DNA of 18,049 nt from Thermohalobaculum sp964467005 (GCA_964467005.1 CAYXPI010000070.1:1-18049); one strand, 5' to 3'; positions 7,095-14,949 are shown, numbered from the stretch's first letter. The notes: generated by a model not told the origin, from the sequence alone. A program made the numbers and translations.

Positions 7095-9527
7095 ATGCTG
7101 ACCCTCTTCGACATCACCGACACCAACGCGAACCCGGTGCTGAAATCGGTGACCGACGGAACCGCCTGGTCCCCCGCCGCCCGGCTGGAGGCGATGCGCA
7201 AGCATCTCGAGGAGTCGACCTCGATGACGTCGACCATGGTGCGGGTCACCTCGGGCCACGCGCGCGCGATCACCGAGGCGCACACGGCGCGCACCCGGGA
7301 GAGCATCGACGCGTCCATGCGGATGGTCGAGGGCATGACCACCCAGAGCGGCGGCCGCGGGCTCCTCGACGAGTTTCGCGCCTATCTCACCGACAGCGCC
7401 CAGCGCATGGTGCTGGCGGCGGACGTGCTGCGCCAGCGGGGCGACATCTTCCTCGAGCACGAAGCGGCCGGCTGCCCGCCGGTGCTGATCTACGACTACG
7501 AGGTGGTGGTCGACGGCAAGGATCTGGAGCGGCCCTGCAACTACATGCTCCTCCGGATCGTGCCGCCCAAGGGCGTGGAGGTGCGCGAGGACGGCCGGCC
7601 CTTCATCATCATCGACCCGCGCGCGGGCCATGGCGGCGGCATCGGCGGCTTCAAGCCCGACAGCCAGGTGGGCGTGGCGCTCAAGGAAGGCCACCCGGTC
7701 TACTTCGTCGCCTTCAAGCGGATGCCCGAGCCCGGTCAGACGCTGGCGGACGTGACCAACGCCGAGGCGGAGTTTGTGCGCGAGGTGATGCGCCGGCACC
7801 CGGACGCGCCCAACCCGGTCGTCACCGGCAACTGCCAGGGCGGCTGGGCGACGCTCATCCTCGCCGCCATGAATCCGGATATCACGGGCCCGATCTGTTT
7901 GAACGGCGCGCCGGTGGCCACCTGGTCGGGCAAGCTCGGCGCCGGGCCGATGCGCTACAACGGCGGCGTGCTCGGCGGCACCTGGCTCACCATGCTGTTC
8001 TCGGACCTCGGCAACGGGGTGTTCGACGGCGCCCATCTCGTCTCCAATTTCGAGATGCTCAACCCGTCGCGCAACTACTTCAAGAAATACTTCGACCTCT
8101 ACGCGAAGGCCGACACCGAGGGCCCGCGCTTCCTCGAATTCGAGAAGTGGTGGGGCGGCTTCTTCCTTCTCAACGAAGCCGAGATCAAGTGGATCGTCGA
8201 GCAGCTCTTCATCGGCAACCGCCTGATCCGCAACGAGGCGCGGCTCGAGCGTGGTCGCCCGATCGACGTGAAGAAAATCCGCTCGCCCATCATCGTCTTC
8301 GCCAGCCACGGCGACAACATCACGCCGCCGCAGCAGGCGCTCAACTGGATCACGGACAGCTACACGGATGTGTCCGAGATCCAGATCCGCGGCCAGCGCA
8401 TCATCTACATGGTGCACGAGCAGGTGGGCCATCTCGGGATCTTCGTCTCCTCCTCGATCGCCAAGCGCGAGCACACCGAGGTGACGTCGACGCTGCAGAC
8501 GATCGAGGCCCTGGCACCCGGGCTCTACGAGATGAAGATCGACGAGGTCCGCGGCACGGACGTGCTCGACAAGTCGTTCGTCGTGAGCTTTCACGAGCGC
8601 AGCCTCGACGACATCCGCAAGATCGACGATGGGCGGGACGACGAGTTCGCCTTCGCCGCCGTCGCGCGCAGTTCCGAGATCCAGGCCGAGACCTACGACC
8701 TCCTCGCGCGCCCGGTCGTGCAGTCGATGGTCACGCCCGCGGTGGCGGAGCTCAGCCGCGCGCTCAACCCGCTCCGCACCCAGCGTGCACTCATGTCGAG
8801 CCGGAATGCCGCGGTGAAGCCGCTCGCCGAGCTTGCCGAGCATGTGCGCACGGCCCGCACCCCGGCGGCGCCGGACAACCCGTTCCTCGCCCTCGAGCGG
8901 ATCTGGGCGGACGCGGTCGAGCAGCAGATGGACCTGATGCGCGACATGCGCGACGCGATGTACGAGGTGATGTTCTTCTCGATCTGGGGCAGCCCCTTCG
9001 CCCGCTGGTTCGGCCGCACGCACCAGCCGGGCCGGGCGCTGAACACCTCGGCCGAGCTTCTGGGCCTGCCGGAGGTGCAGTCGGCGCTCGCGCACATCTC
9101 GAGCGGCGGGTTCGCCGAGGCGGTGATCCGGATGCTGATCCTCCTGGCGGACAGCCGGGGCAACGTCCGCCGCGACCGGCTGGAGCGCTCGTCGCGGGTG
9201 CTGACCCGCGACGAGCCGTTCCGCTCGCTGTCGGTGGAGCAGCGCAATCAGATCATCCACGAGCAGACGCTCATCGTGCATTTCGCCCCGGAGCAGGCGA
9301 TCGAGACACTGCCCCATCTCTTGCCGGACACCGACCAGCGGCGGCTCGCCGCGGAGGTGGTGCAGTACATCCCCGGCGCGATCGACGAGATGGCGCCGCA
9401 CACCCTTCACACGCTCCAGCGCATGCGTGAGACCCTGGGGCTCGAACCCGCCACGACCGACGTGACCGACGATCCCCTGGCCGACGCCGCGCGGCTCAGC
9501 GTCATTCCCGGAGCCGCAGCCGAATGA
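7095..9527 (+). CDS. DUF3141 family protein, PHA-synthase-like alpha/beta hydrolase
   Basis: This is a large cytoplasmic protein of 810 residues. Residues about 120-460 form an alpha/beta-hydrolase core like that of polyhydroxyalkanoate synthases. The nucleophile elbow GNCQGG places C247 as nucleophile, SHGDNITPP gives D407 and VGHLGIF gives H446, so a complete Cys-Asp-His triad is visible. The N-terminal 110 residues are polar and probably helical. Residues about 500-650 are the DUF3141-specific region. About 670-782 (AVIRMLILLADSRGNV onward) looks helical and resembles a TerB-like fold, which is inference. It lacks the usual length and N-domain of PhaC, so true polymerase activity is unproven; acyl transfer or thioester hydrolysis are alternatives. 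GGAAGGAGA at 7082-7090 supports the start. Its stop overlaps the next start by 4 bases (ATGA), suggesting coupled translation. Confidence 0.85.
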   Translation: MLTLFDITDTNANPVLKSVTDGTAWSPAARLEAMRKHLEESTSMTSTMVRVTSGHARAITEAHTARTRESIDASMRMVEGMTTQSGGRGLLDEFRAYLTDSAQRMVLAADVLRQRGDIFLEHEAAGCPPVLIYDYEVVVDGKDLERPCNYMLLRIVPPKGVEVREDGRPFIIIDPRAGHGGGIGGFKPDSQVGVALKEGHPVYFVAFKRMPEPGQTLADVTNAEAEFVREVMRRHPDAPNPVVTGNCQGGWATLILAAMNPDITGPICLNGAPVATWSGKLGAGPMRYNGGVLGGTWLTMLFSDLGNGVFDGAHLVSNFEMLNPSRNYFKKYFDLYAKADTEGPRFLEFEKWWGGFFLLNEAEIKWIVEQLFIGNRLIRNEARLERGRPIDVKKIRSPIIVFASHGDNITPPQQALNWITDSYTDVSEIQIRGQRIIYMVHEQVGHLGIFVSSSIAKREHTEVTSTLQTIEALAPGLYEMKIDEVRGTDVLDKSFVVSFHERSLDDIRKIDDGRDDEFAFAAVARSSEIQAETYDLLARPVVQSMVTPAVAELSRALNPLRTQRALMSSRNAAVKPLAELAEHVRTARTPAAPDNPFLALERIWADAVEQQMDLMRDMRDAMYEVMFFSIWGSPFARWFGRTHQPGRALNTSAELLGLPEVQSALAHISSGGFAEAVIRMLILLADSRGNVRRDRLERSSRVLTRDEPFRSLSVEQRNQIIHEQTLIVHFAPEQAIETLPHLLPDTDQRRLAAEVVQYIPGAIDEMAPHTLHTLQRMRETLGLEPATTDVTDDPLADAARLSVIPGAAAE

Positions 9528-10936
9528 TCCGCGAGAACCGCACCTACGACGAACTCGCCCTGGGCGACAGCGCCGAGCTCGACCGCCTGTGCACGGCGGA
9601 CGACCTCTACGTGTTCGCCCACGCCTCGGGCAACCACAACCCGATGCATCTGCCCGAGCACGACGGCGACGGCGACGGCAAGCCCGAGGCGGTCGCCCCC
9701 TCGATGTGGATCGGCTCGCTCATCTCGGGCGTCCTCGGCAATGTGCTGCCGGGCCCGGGCACGCTCTATCAGAGCCAGTCCTTCACCTTCCTCGCGCGAG
9801 CCCATGCCGGCGAAGAACTGACCGCGCGGGTCACCGTCACCGCGAAGGAGGCCGACCGCATCGTGCGCCTCGCGACGGTGGTGGAGCGCAAGTCCGACGG
9901 CACGCGCATCCTCGAGGGCGAGGCTTGCGTAACCGCGCCGGATCGCAAGCTCTCGTTCGACGATCTGGGCGTGCCCGGCCTCACTGTGCAGCGGCATGTG
10001 CATTTCGAGCGGCTGGTGGAGCTGGCCGGGCCGCTCGACCCGATCCCGACGGCGGTGGTCTGCCCCGAGGAGCCCAACTCCCTCGGCGGCGCGATCCTCG
10101 GCCTCAAAGCGACGCTCATCACCCCCATCCTCATCGGCAACCGGGCCAAGATCGAGGCAGCGGCCCAGGAGATCGAAGCGGATCTCGCCGGCCTCGAGAT
10201 CCTGGAGACCAACGACCACCGCATGGCCGCCGCGCAAGCCGTGGCGCTCGTGCATGAAGGCCGGGCGCGCGCGCTCATGAAGGGCCACCTCCACACCGAC
10301 GAGCTCTTGGGCGCGGTCGTGAAGCGCGACGGCGGGCTCCGCACCGGGCGCCGGCTGACGCATGTTTTCGTGATGGACGTGCCCGGCCTCAACCACCCGC
10401 TCCTCATTTCGGATGCCGCCATCAACATCGACCCCGATCTCGAGACGAAGGTCGACATTGTGCAAAACGCGATCGACCTCGCGCTCTCCATTGGCATCGC
10501 CGAGCCCAAGGTGGGCATCCTCTCGGCGGTCGAGACGGTGAACCCCAAGATCCCCTCCTCGATCGACGCGGCCATCCTCTCCAAGATGGCGGAACGCGGG
10601 CAGATCAAGGGCGGCTATGTCGACGGGCCCCTGGCCATGGACAATGCGATCGACATCGAGGCCGCGCGCACCAAGGGCATCAAGTCCATGGTCGCCGGCC
10701 GGGCCGAGGTGCTCGTGGCGCCCAATCTCGACAGCGGCAACATGCTGGCCAAGGAGCTCACCTTCATCGCCCATGCCGAGGGCGCGGGCGTGGTGATGGG
10801 CGCCAAGGTCCCGATCATCCTCACCTCGCGCTCGGACGGGGACGAGGCGCGGCTCGCCTCCTGCGCGGTCGCCGCCCTCCACCAGGCGCGCATCTCGGGC
10901 GTTCTGCCCACACCCCAACCCAAGGCGGCCGAGTGA
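9524..10936 (+). CDS. pta: Bifunctional MaoC-type enoyl-CoA hydratase-like / phosphate acyltransferase
   Basis: This 470-residue fusion has an N-terminal hot-dog (MaoC/R-hydratase) domain at about 1-145 and a C-terminal phosphate acetyl/butyryltransferase domain at about 180-465. The latter interconverts acyl-CoA with acyl phosphate, and PNSLGGAILGLKA, MKGHLHTD, THVFVMDVPG, SDAAINIDP and PNLDSGNML are typical of the Pta/Ptb family. In the hot-dog domain the hydratase motif reads ASGNHNPMH. The Asp of the catalytic Asp/His dyad is replaced by N37 while H42 is kept, and the usual loop is followed by DGDGDGK (47-53). Hydratase activity is therefore doubtful. The start overlaps the upstream stop by four bases and acetate kinase begins four bases after its stop. 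Together with ackA it would form a substrate-level phosphorylation or acetyl-phosphate pathway. Confidence 0.93.
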   Translation: MIRENRTYDELALGDSAELDRLCTADDLYVFAHASGNHNPMHLPEHDGDGDGKPEAVAPSMWIGSLISGVLGNVLPGPGTLYQSQSFTFLARAHAGEELTARVTVTAKEADRIVRLATVVERKSDGTRILEGEACVTAPDRKLSFDDLGVPGLTVQRHVHFERLVELAGPLDPIPTAVVCPEEPNSLGGAILGLKATLITPILIGNRAKIEAAAQEIEADLAGLEILETNDHRMAAAQAVALVHEGRARALMKGHLHTDELLGAVVKRDGGLRTGRRLTHVFVMDVPGLNHPLLISDAAINIDPDLETKVDIVQNAIDLALSIGIAEPKVGILSAVETVNPKIPSSIDAAILSKMAERGQIKGGYVDGPLAMDNAIDIEAARTKGIKSMVAGRAEVLVAPNLDSGNMLAKELTFIAHAEGAGVVMGAKVPIILTSRSDGDEARLASCAVAALHQARISGVLPTPQPKAAE

Positions 10937-10940
10937 CCCC

Positions 10941-12143
10941 ATGGCGAGCGCCCATGCCCTGACGCTCAACGCGGGCTCCTCCTCGCTCAAATTCGGGCTC
11001 TTCGCCCTCGGCGACGGCGGGCCGGAGGCGCGCGCCTCGGGGCTCGTCGAGCGGATCGGTGGCGAGGCGCATCTGAAAGCCAAGCGTGTGGCCGGCGAGC
11101 GGATCGCGGACCGGGACCTGACGGCGGCGGAGGCGGGCTCCCATGCCGGCGCGCTCCAGGCCGTGCTGGCACTTCTGGCCGAGGCCTTTCCGGACGCGCC
11201 GGTTGCCGCTGTGGGCCACCGGGTGGTGCATGGCGGCCCGATCTACGACGCGCCCGTGGCCGTGGACGACGCGGTGCTGGAGGAACTCGCGCGGTTCGAG
11301 CCCTTCGCGCCGCTGCACCAGCCCCACAACCTCGCCGGCATCCGCGCGGCGCGCGCGGCCTTTCCGGAGGCGCGCCAGGTCGCCTGCTTCGACACCTCGT
11401 TCCACCGCACCCATCCGTGGGTGAACGACACCTTCGCGCTGCCGCGGGAGTACTACGCCAAGGGCGTGCGGCGCTACGGCTTCCACGGCCTCTCCTACGA
11501 CTATATCTCGGGCGAGCTCGCGCGGGTCGCGCCCTCGATCCATCAGGGTCGGGTGGTGGTGGCCCATCTCGGCAATGGCGCCTCGATGTGCGGGATGCTG
11601 GCCGGCCGATCCGTCGCCTCCACCATGGGCTTCTCCGCGCTCGATGGGCTCCCGATGGGCACCCGATCGGGCCAGCTCGACCCCGGCGTCCTCCTCTACC
11701 TGCTCGATCAGGAGGGGATGAGCGCAGCCGAGATCTCGGATCTTCTCTACAAGAAGTCCGGGCTCCTCGGGCTCTCGGGCCTCTCCAACGACATGCGCAC
11801 GCTTGAGGCCGCGGGCACACCGGAGGCGGCGCAGGCGATCGACTATTTCGTGTTTCGCATCCGCCGGGAGCTGGGTGCGCTGGCCGCCGCGCTGGGGGGC
11901 CTCGACGCGCTGGTCTTCTGCGGCGGCATCGGGGAGAATTCGCGCACCATTCGCGCCCGCGTCTGCGAGGGGATGGGCTGGATCGGGATCGAGCTCGACC
12001 ACGCGCTCAACGAGGCGAACGAGCGCGTCATCTCCGCCCCGCTGTCCCGCGCCCGGGTGATGGTGATCGAGACCGACGAGGAGATCGTGATCGCCCGCGC
12101 CGCGGCCCGACTCTTCGAAAGCGAGAGGGAGGCGGCGGAATGA
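10941..12143 (+). CDS. ackA: Acetate/propionate kinase
   Basis: AckA converts acetyl phosphate and ADP to acetate and ATP, reversibly, in the cytoplasm. The 400-residue length is normal. Visible family motifs are TLNAGSSSLKF (8-18), GHRVVHGG (92-99), CFDTSFHRT (149-157), YGFHGLSYDY (179-188), the phosphate-binding VAHLGNGASM (207-216), MGTRSGQLDPG (239-249) and the C-terminal IETDEE. All the expected catalytic positions appear present. It is spaced 4 bases from the phosphotransacetylase fusion and its stop overlaps atoD by four bases. In Sinorhizobium meliloti a pta-ackA operon is known to respond to phosphate starvation through PhoB, but I found no convincing Pho box here. Confidence 0.96.
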   Translation: MASAHALTLNAGSSSLKFGLFALGDGGPEARASGLVERIGGEAHLKAKRVAGERIADRDLTAAEAGSHAGALQAVLALLAEAFPDAPVAAVGHRVVHGGPIYDAPVAVDDAVLEELARFEPFAPLHQPHNLAGIRAARAAFPEARQVACFDTSFHRTHPWVNDTFALPREYYAKGVRRYGFHGLSYDYISGELARVAPSIHQGRVVVAHLGNGASMCGMLAGRSVASTMGFSALDGLPMGTRSGQLDPGVLLYLLDQEGMSAAEISDLLYKKSGLLGLSGLSNDMRTLEAAGTPEAAQAIDYFVFRIRRELGALAAALGGLDALVFCGGIGENSRTIRARVCEGMGWIGIELDHALNEANERVISAPLSRARVMVIETDEEIVIARAAARLFESEREAAE

Positions 12144-12793
12144 AGCTGGCGATCAAGGCGGAAGAGGCGGCCGAGCTCGTGCCCGATGGCGCGGTGGTGC
12201 TCGTGGGCGGCTTCATGGGGGTGGGCTCGCCCCACCGGCTGATCGACGCGCTGGTGGCGCGCGGCGTCCGGGGCCTGACCATCGTGGCGAACGACAACGC
12301 TCGGCCCGGCCATGGCATCGGCAAGCTGATCACGGCGGGTTGCGTGGCCAAGACCATCACCTCCCATATCGGGCTCAACCCCGAGACCCAGGCCAAGATG
12401 ATCTCCGGCGAGATCGAGGTGGAGCTCTGCCCCCAGGGCACGCTGGTGGAGCGCATTCGCGCGGCGGGCGTCGGCCTCGGCGGCGTGCTTACGGCCACGG
12501 GGCTCGGCACCCCGGTCGAGGATGGCAAGCAGACCCTGGAGATCGACGGCAAGCGCTACCTCGTCGAGCCGCCGATCAAGGGCGACGTGGCGCTCATCGC
12601 GGCGAAACACGCGGACTATGTCGGCAACCTCGACTACTCGCTGACCGCGCACAACTTCAACCCGATCATGGCGATGGCGGCGGACTGCGTGATCGCCGAG
12701 CCCGAAAACATCGTCCCTGTCGGCATGATCACCCCGGACGCCGTGAAGACGCCCGGCATTCTCGTCGACCACCTTCTGGAAAGGGCCGCCTGA
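12140..12793 (+). CDS. atoD: Acetoacetyl-CoA (3-oxoacid) CoA-transferase, alpha subunit
   Basis: This is subunit A of a class I CoA transferase, which exchanges CoA between acetoacetyl-CoA (or another acyl-CoA) and acetate. The 217-residue product carries the family signature DGAVVLVGGFMGVGSP (16-31), then ANDNARPGHGIGKLI, SHIGLNPETQ and HNFNPIMAMAAD, closely following E. coli AtoD along its whole length. GGGAGG at 12126-12131 precedes the start, which overlaps the ackA stop as ATGA. The next gene encodes the partner subunit with a one-base overlap. Acetate made by AckA, or acetyl-CoA and acetoacetate from hydroxybutyrate breakdown, would be natural substrates in this operon. Exact acyl specificity cannot be read from the sequence. 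Confidence 0.94.
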   Translation: MKLAIKAEEAAELVPDGAVVLVGGFMGVGSPHRLIDALVARGVRGLTIVANDNARPGHGIGKLITAGCVAKTITSHIGLNPETQAKMISGEIEVELCPQGTLVERIRAAGVGLGGVLTATGLGTPVEDGKQTLEIDGKRYLVEPPIKGDVALIAAKHADYVGNLDYSLTAHNFNPIMAMAADCVIAEPENIVPVGMITPDAVKTPGILVDHLLERAA

Positions 12794-13446
12794 TGGACGC
12801 CAAGACCGTCATCGCCAAGCGAGTCGCCCAGGAGGTGAAGCCCGGCACCCTCGTCAATCTCGGCATCGGGCTCCCCTCGATGGTGGCGAACCACCTCGCG
12901 CCGGATGTCCACGTCTTTTTCCAGGCGGAGAACGGGGTGATCGGCCTCGGCGCCCGCCCGCCGGAAGGGATGGAGGACCCGGACCTCACCGATGCCGGCG
13001 GCAGCTTCGTCTCCGCCGTACCCGGGGCGGCCTCGATCGACAGCGCCATGAGCTTCGGCCTCATCCGCGGCGGGCATCTCGACATGACGGTGCTGGGCGG
13101 GCTCCAGGTGGACCGGCGCGGCTACCTCGCCAACTGGATGGTGCCGGGCAAGATGGTGCCCGGCATGGGCGGCGCGATGGATCTCGTCGCCGGCGCCAAG
13201 CGGGTGATCGTGGCCATGGCCCACACCCAAAGGGGCGCGCCCAAGATCGTTCCCATGTGCACCCTGCCGCTGACCGCCGAGCGCCGGATCGATCTGGTGG
13301 TCACCGAGATGGCGGTGATCGAGCCGACGGCGGAGGGGCTCGTGTTGCGCGAGCGAGGCCCAGGGGTTGAGGTGGAGGCGATCCTGGCAGCCACCGAGGC
13401 CCGGCTCACGGTTCCGGACACCGTTCCAGAGATGGCGCTGGCCTGA
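12793..13446 (+). CDS. atoA: Acetoacetyl-CoA (3-oxoacid) CoA-transferase, beta subunit
   Basis: Subunit B supplies the catalytic glutamate that carries the CoA thioester intermediate. That residue is E46 in FQAENGVIG; most relatives have SENG, so the residue before the glutamate is Ala instead of Ser. Other family segments are VNLGIGLPSMVANHL (21-35), PGAASIDSAMSFGLIRGGH, VLGGLQVD and NWMVPGKMVPGMGGAMDLV, matching E. coli AtoA closely. The product has 217 residues, the expected size. The start at 12793 shares its A with the atoD stop (TGATG), typical of coupled subunits made in equal amounts. The product should assemble with AtoD into a heteromer in the cytoplasm. Confidence 0.94.
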   Translation: MDAKTVIAKRVAQEVKPGTLVNLGIGLPSMVANHLAPDVHVFFQAENGVIGLGARPPEGMEDPDLTDAGGSFVSAVPGAASIDSAMSFGLIRGGHLDMTVLGGLQVDRRGYLANWMVPGKMVPGMGGAMDLVAGAKRVIVAMAHTQRGAPKIVPMCTLPLTAERRIDLVVTEMAVIEPTAEGLVLRERGPGVEVEAILAATEARLTVPDTVPEMALA

Positions 13447-13459
13447 TCGGGGACGCGGC

Positions 13460-14362
13460 ATGGGGGAGCGCGAGAACACCTGCCGGCTGACGGGCGCTCT
13501 TGCCTTCGCGGCCGAGGCGCATGCCAATCAGCGGCGCAAGGGCGCGGCGCAGGAGCCCTATATCAACCACCTGATTGAGGTGCTCGATCTCGTCGCCTGC
13601 GCGACCGGCGGCGAGGACACCGAGCTGATGATCGCGGCGCTTCTGCACGATGTGGTCGAGGACACGCCGCTGACGCGTGAGGGGTTGGCCGAGCGCTATG
13701 GCGAGCGGGTTGCGCGGATCGTGGCGGAGAATTCCGACGATATGAGCCTTCCGAAGGACGAGCGCCGCCGCCGTCGCATCGCCGGAATGGCGCTCAAATC
13801 GCCAGAGGCGCGCACCGTGAAGATCGCCGATGTGATCTCCAACCTGCGCGCGATCGTGGCTTCGCCGCCGGCTGGCTGGTCCGACGACCGGCGCCTCGGC
13901 TATCTCGAAGGCTGCCGGCAGCTGATCGGGGCGGCCCGCGGCACCAACCCGGCGCTCGAGGCGATCTTCGAGCGCACCGCCTCCGAGGCCGAGCGCGCGA
14001 TCAGGGCGGCCGCCGTCTCTGGCGAGGAGCGCGGCCGCGCCGTGCGTGAGCTCGAGGCCGGCATCGGACAGCCGGTGCATCTCATCCACATGGCCAATAC
14101 CGAGTGCGTCGAGATCGGCGAGGCGGAGGTCGAGCGCTTCTGCGACCTGCTCGCCCGCTGCTTCCCCTCGGTGATCGTTCAGCGTCACGAGGCGATTTAC
14201 GAGGGCCGGCGCCGCGCGATCCTCTCGGCGCGGATCCGCACCGACAGCTCAGACGCCGTGGTGGCGCTCGCCCAGCGGATCTGCCTCGCCTTCGAGCAGC
14301 GCTTCACCGGTGTCGAGGTCGGCGGGCGCTATATCCGCGTCTACGCCGACGACACCGGGTGA
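13460..14362 (+). CDS. MESH1-like HD-domain (small alarmone) hydrolase with extra C-terminal domain
   Basis: Residues 1 to about 175 are an HD-domain pyrophosphohydrolase very like animal MESH1 and the hydrolase half of RelA/SpoT. Metal and catalytic residues are in place: H37 (YINHL), H63-D64 with E67-D68 (LLHDVVEDT), and D124 (KIADVISNLR), exactly two positions on from the human MESH1 numbering. RRK near 25-27 and PAGWSDDR are also shared. The expected reaction is removal of the 3'-pyrophosphate from (p)ppGpp, though MESH1 homologues can also act on NADPH. There is no synthetase domain. Residues about 200-300 form an additional domain I do not recognise with certainty; its pattern recalls DUF3574. 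The gene follows atoA by 13 bases and precedes the GNAT gene by four, so it is part of the operon. Confidence 0.85.
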   Translation: MGERENTCRLTGALAFAAEAHANQRRKGAAQEPYINHLIEVLDLVACATGGEDTELMIAALLHDVVEDTPLTREGLAERYGERVARIVAENSDDMSLPKDERRRRRIAGMALKSPEARTVKIADVISNLRAIVASPPAGWSDDRRLGYLEGCRQLIGAARGTNPALEAIFERTASEAERAIRAAAVSGEERGRAVRELEAGIGQPVHLIHMANTECVEIGEAEVERFCDLLARCFPSVIVQRHEAIYEGRRRAILSARIRTDSSDAVVALAQRICLAFEQRFTGVEVGGRYIRVYADDTG

Positions 14363-14366
14363 GACG

Positions 14367-14915
14367 GTGAGCGAAACGCCCGACGGCCTGCGTGCGCGGC
14401 TCGAAGCCGGGACCGAGCGCCTCAGCGCGAAGGACGGCCGCGATTACGTCGTGCGCCCGATCCGAGCCTCCGACGCGCCGTCGCTCATCCGGGGCTACGA
14501 CGCGATGACCGACGAGGGCAAGTATTACCGCATGCTCCACGCCGTGCCCCATCTCTCGCCCGAGATGGCCGGCAAGTTCTGCGCGCCCGACCCCGCGACC
14601 GAGTGCTGCGTGGTCGTCGAAGGCCGCGACGCCCTCGCGGAGGAGATCCTCGGCGGCGCGCGGGTCTCCGATCTGGGACCTGGGCGGTCGGCGGAGTTTT
14701 CGGTGTCGCTGAGGCCCGAGGCGCGCGGGCTCGGCCTCGCCCGGCTCGCGCTCGAGACGGTGATCGAGGTGGCGCGCGAGGCCGGCTGCCGGCGGGTCTA
14801 TGGGGTGATCGCGCGCACCAACCGCGCGATGCTCGGCCTCGCCGAGCGCATCGGCTTTCGCCTGCGGGGCGACCCGGACGATCTGACGCTGATCATCGCC
14901 GAGCTCGATTTCTGA
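14367..14915 (+). CDS. GNAT family acetyltransferase, similar to the Pat protein-acetyltransferase domain
   Basis: The 182-residue product is a single Gcn5-related N-acetyltransferase domain. It has VRPIRASDAPSL (29-40), a YYRMLHAVPHLSPE segment (53-66) like the SRYFRF-LSPE segment of Pat/YfiQ-type acetyltransferases, and the acetyl-CoA pyrophosphate loop RPEARGLGLA (116-125) after SVSL. TNRAMLGLAERIGF (151-164) follows near the end. It would use acetyl-CoA to modify an amine, possibly protein lysine, which is inference from the Pat-like sequence. It starts at GTG 14367, four bases after the HD gene stop, with GGTGAGA at 14358-14364. It lacks the large CoA-ligase-like domain of full-length Pat. 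It appears to be the last gene of the operon; a stem-loop follows. Confidence 0.87.
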   Translation: MSETPDGLRARLEAGTERLSAKDGRDYVVRPIRASDAPSLIRGYDAMTDEGKYYRMLHAVPHLSPEMAGKFCAPDPATECCVVVEGRDALAEEILGGARVSDLGPGRSAEFSVSLRPEARGLGLARLALETVIEVAREAGCRRVYGVIARTNRAMLGLAERIGFRLRGDPDDLTLIIAELDF

Positions 14916-14921
14916 GGTCTT

Positions 14922-14949
14922 CGGGGCGGCGAAACCCAGGTCCGCCCCG
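14922..14949 (+). terminator. Possible terminator hairpin at the end of the fabI-GNAT operon
   Basis: CGGGGCGG (14922-14929) and CCGCCCCG (14942-14949) pair as a perfect 8-base GC stem around a 12-base loop, seven bases after the GNAT stop. Only a short ATTT follows, so it is a weak intrinsic terminator at best, or an mRNA 3'-end stabiliser. The remainder of the 172-base gap to the next gene shows no clear promoter. Confidence 0.4.

Noticed and set aside
7026..9410. Long minus-strand open frame opposite the DUF3141 gene
   Set aside because: Low-complexity His/Arg/Leu-rich translation with no motif. The plus-strand gene has a complete triad and a ribosome-binding site.
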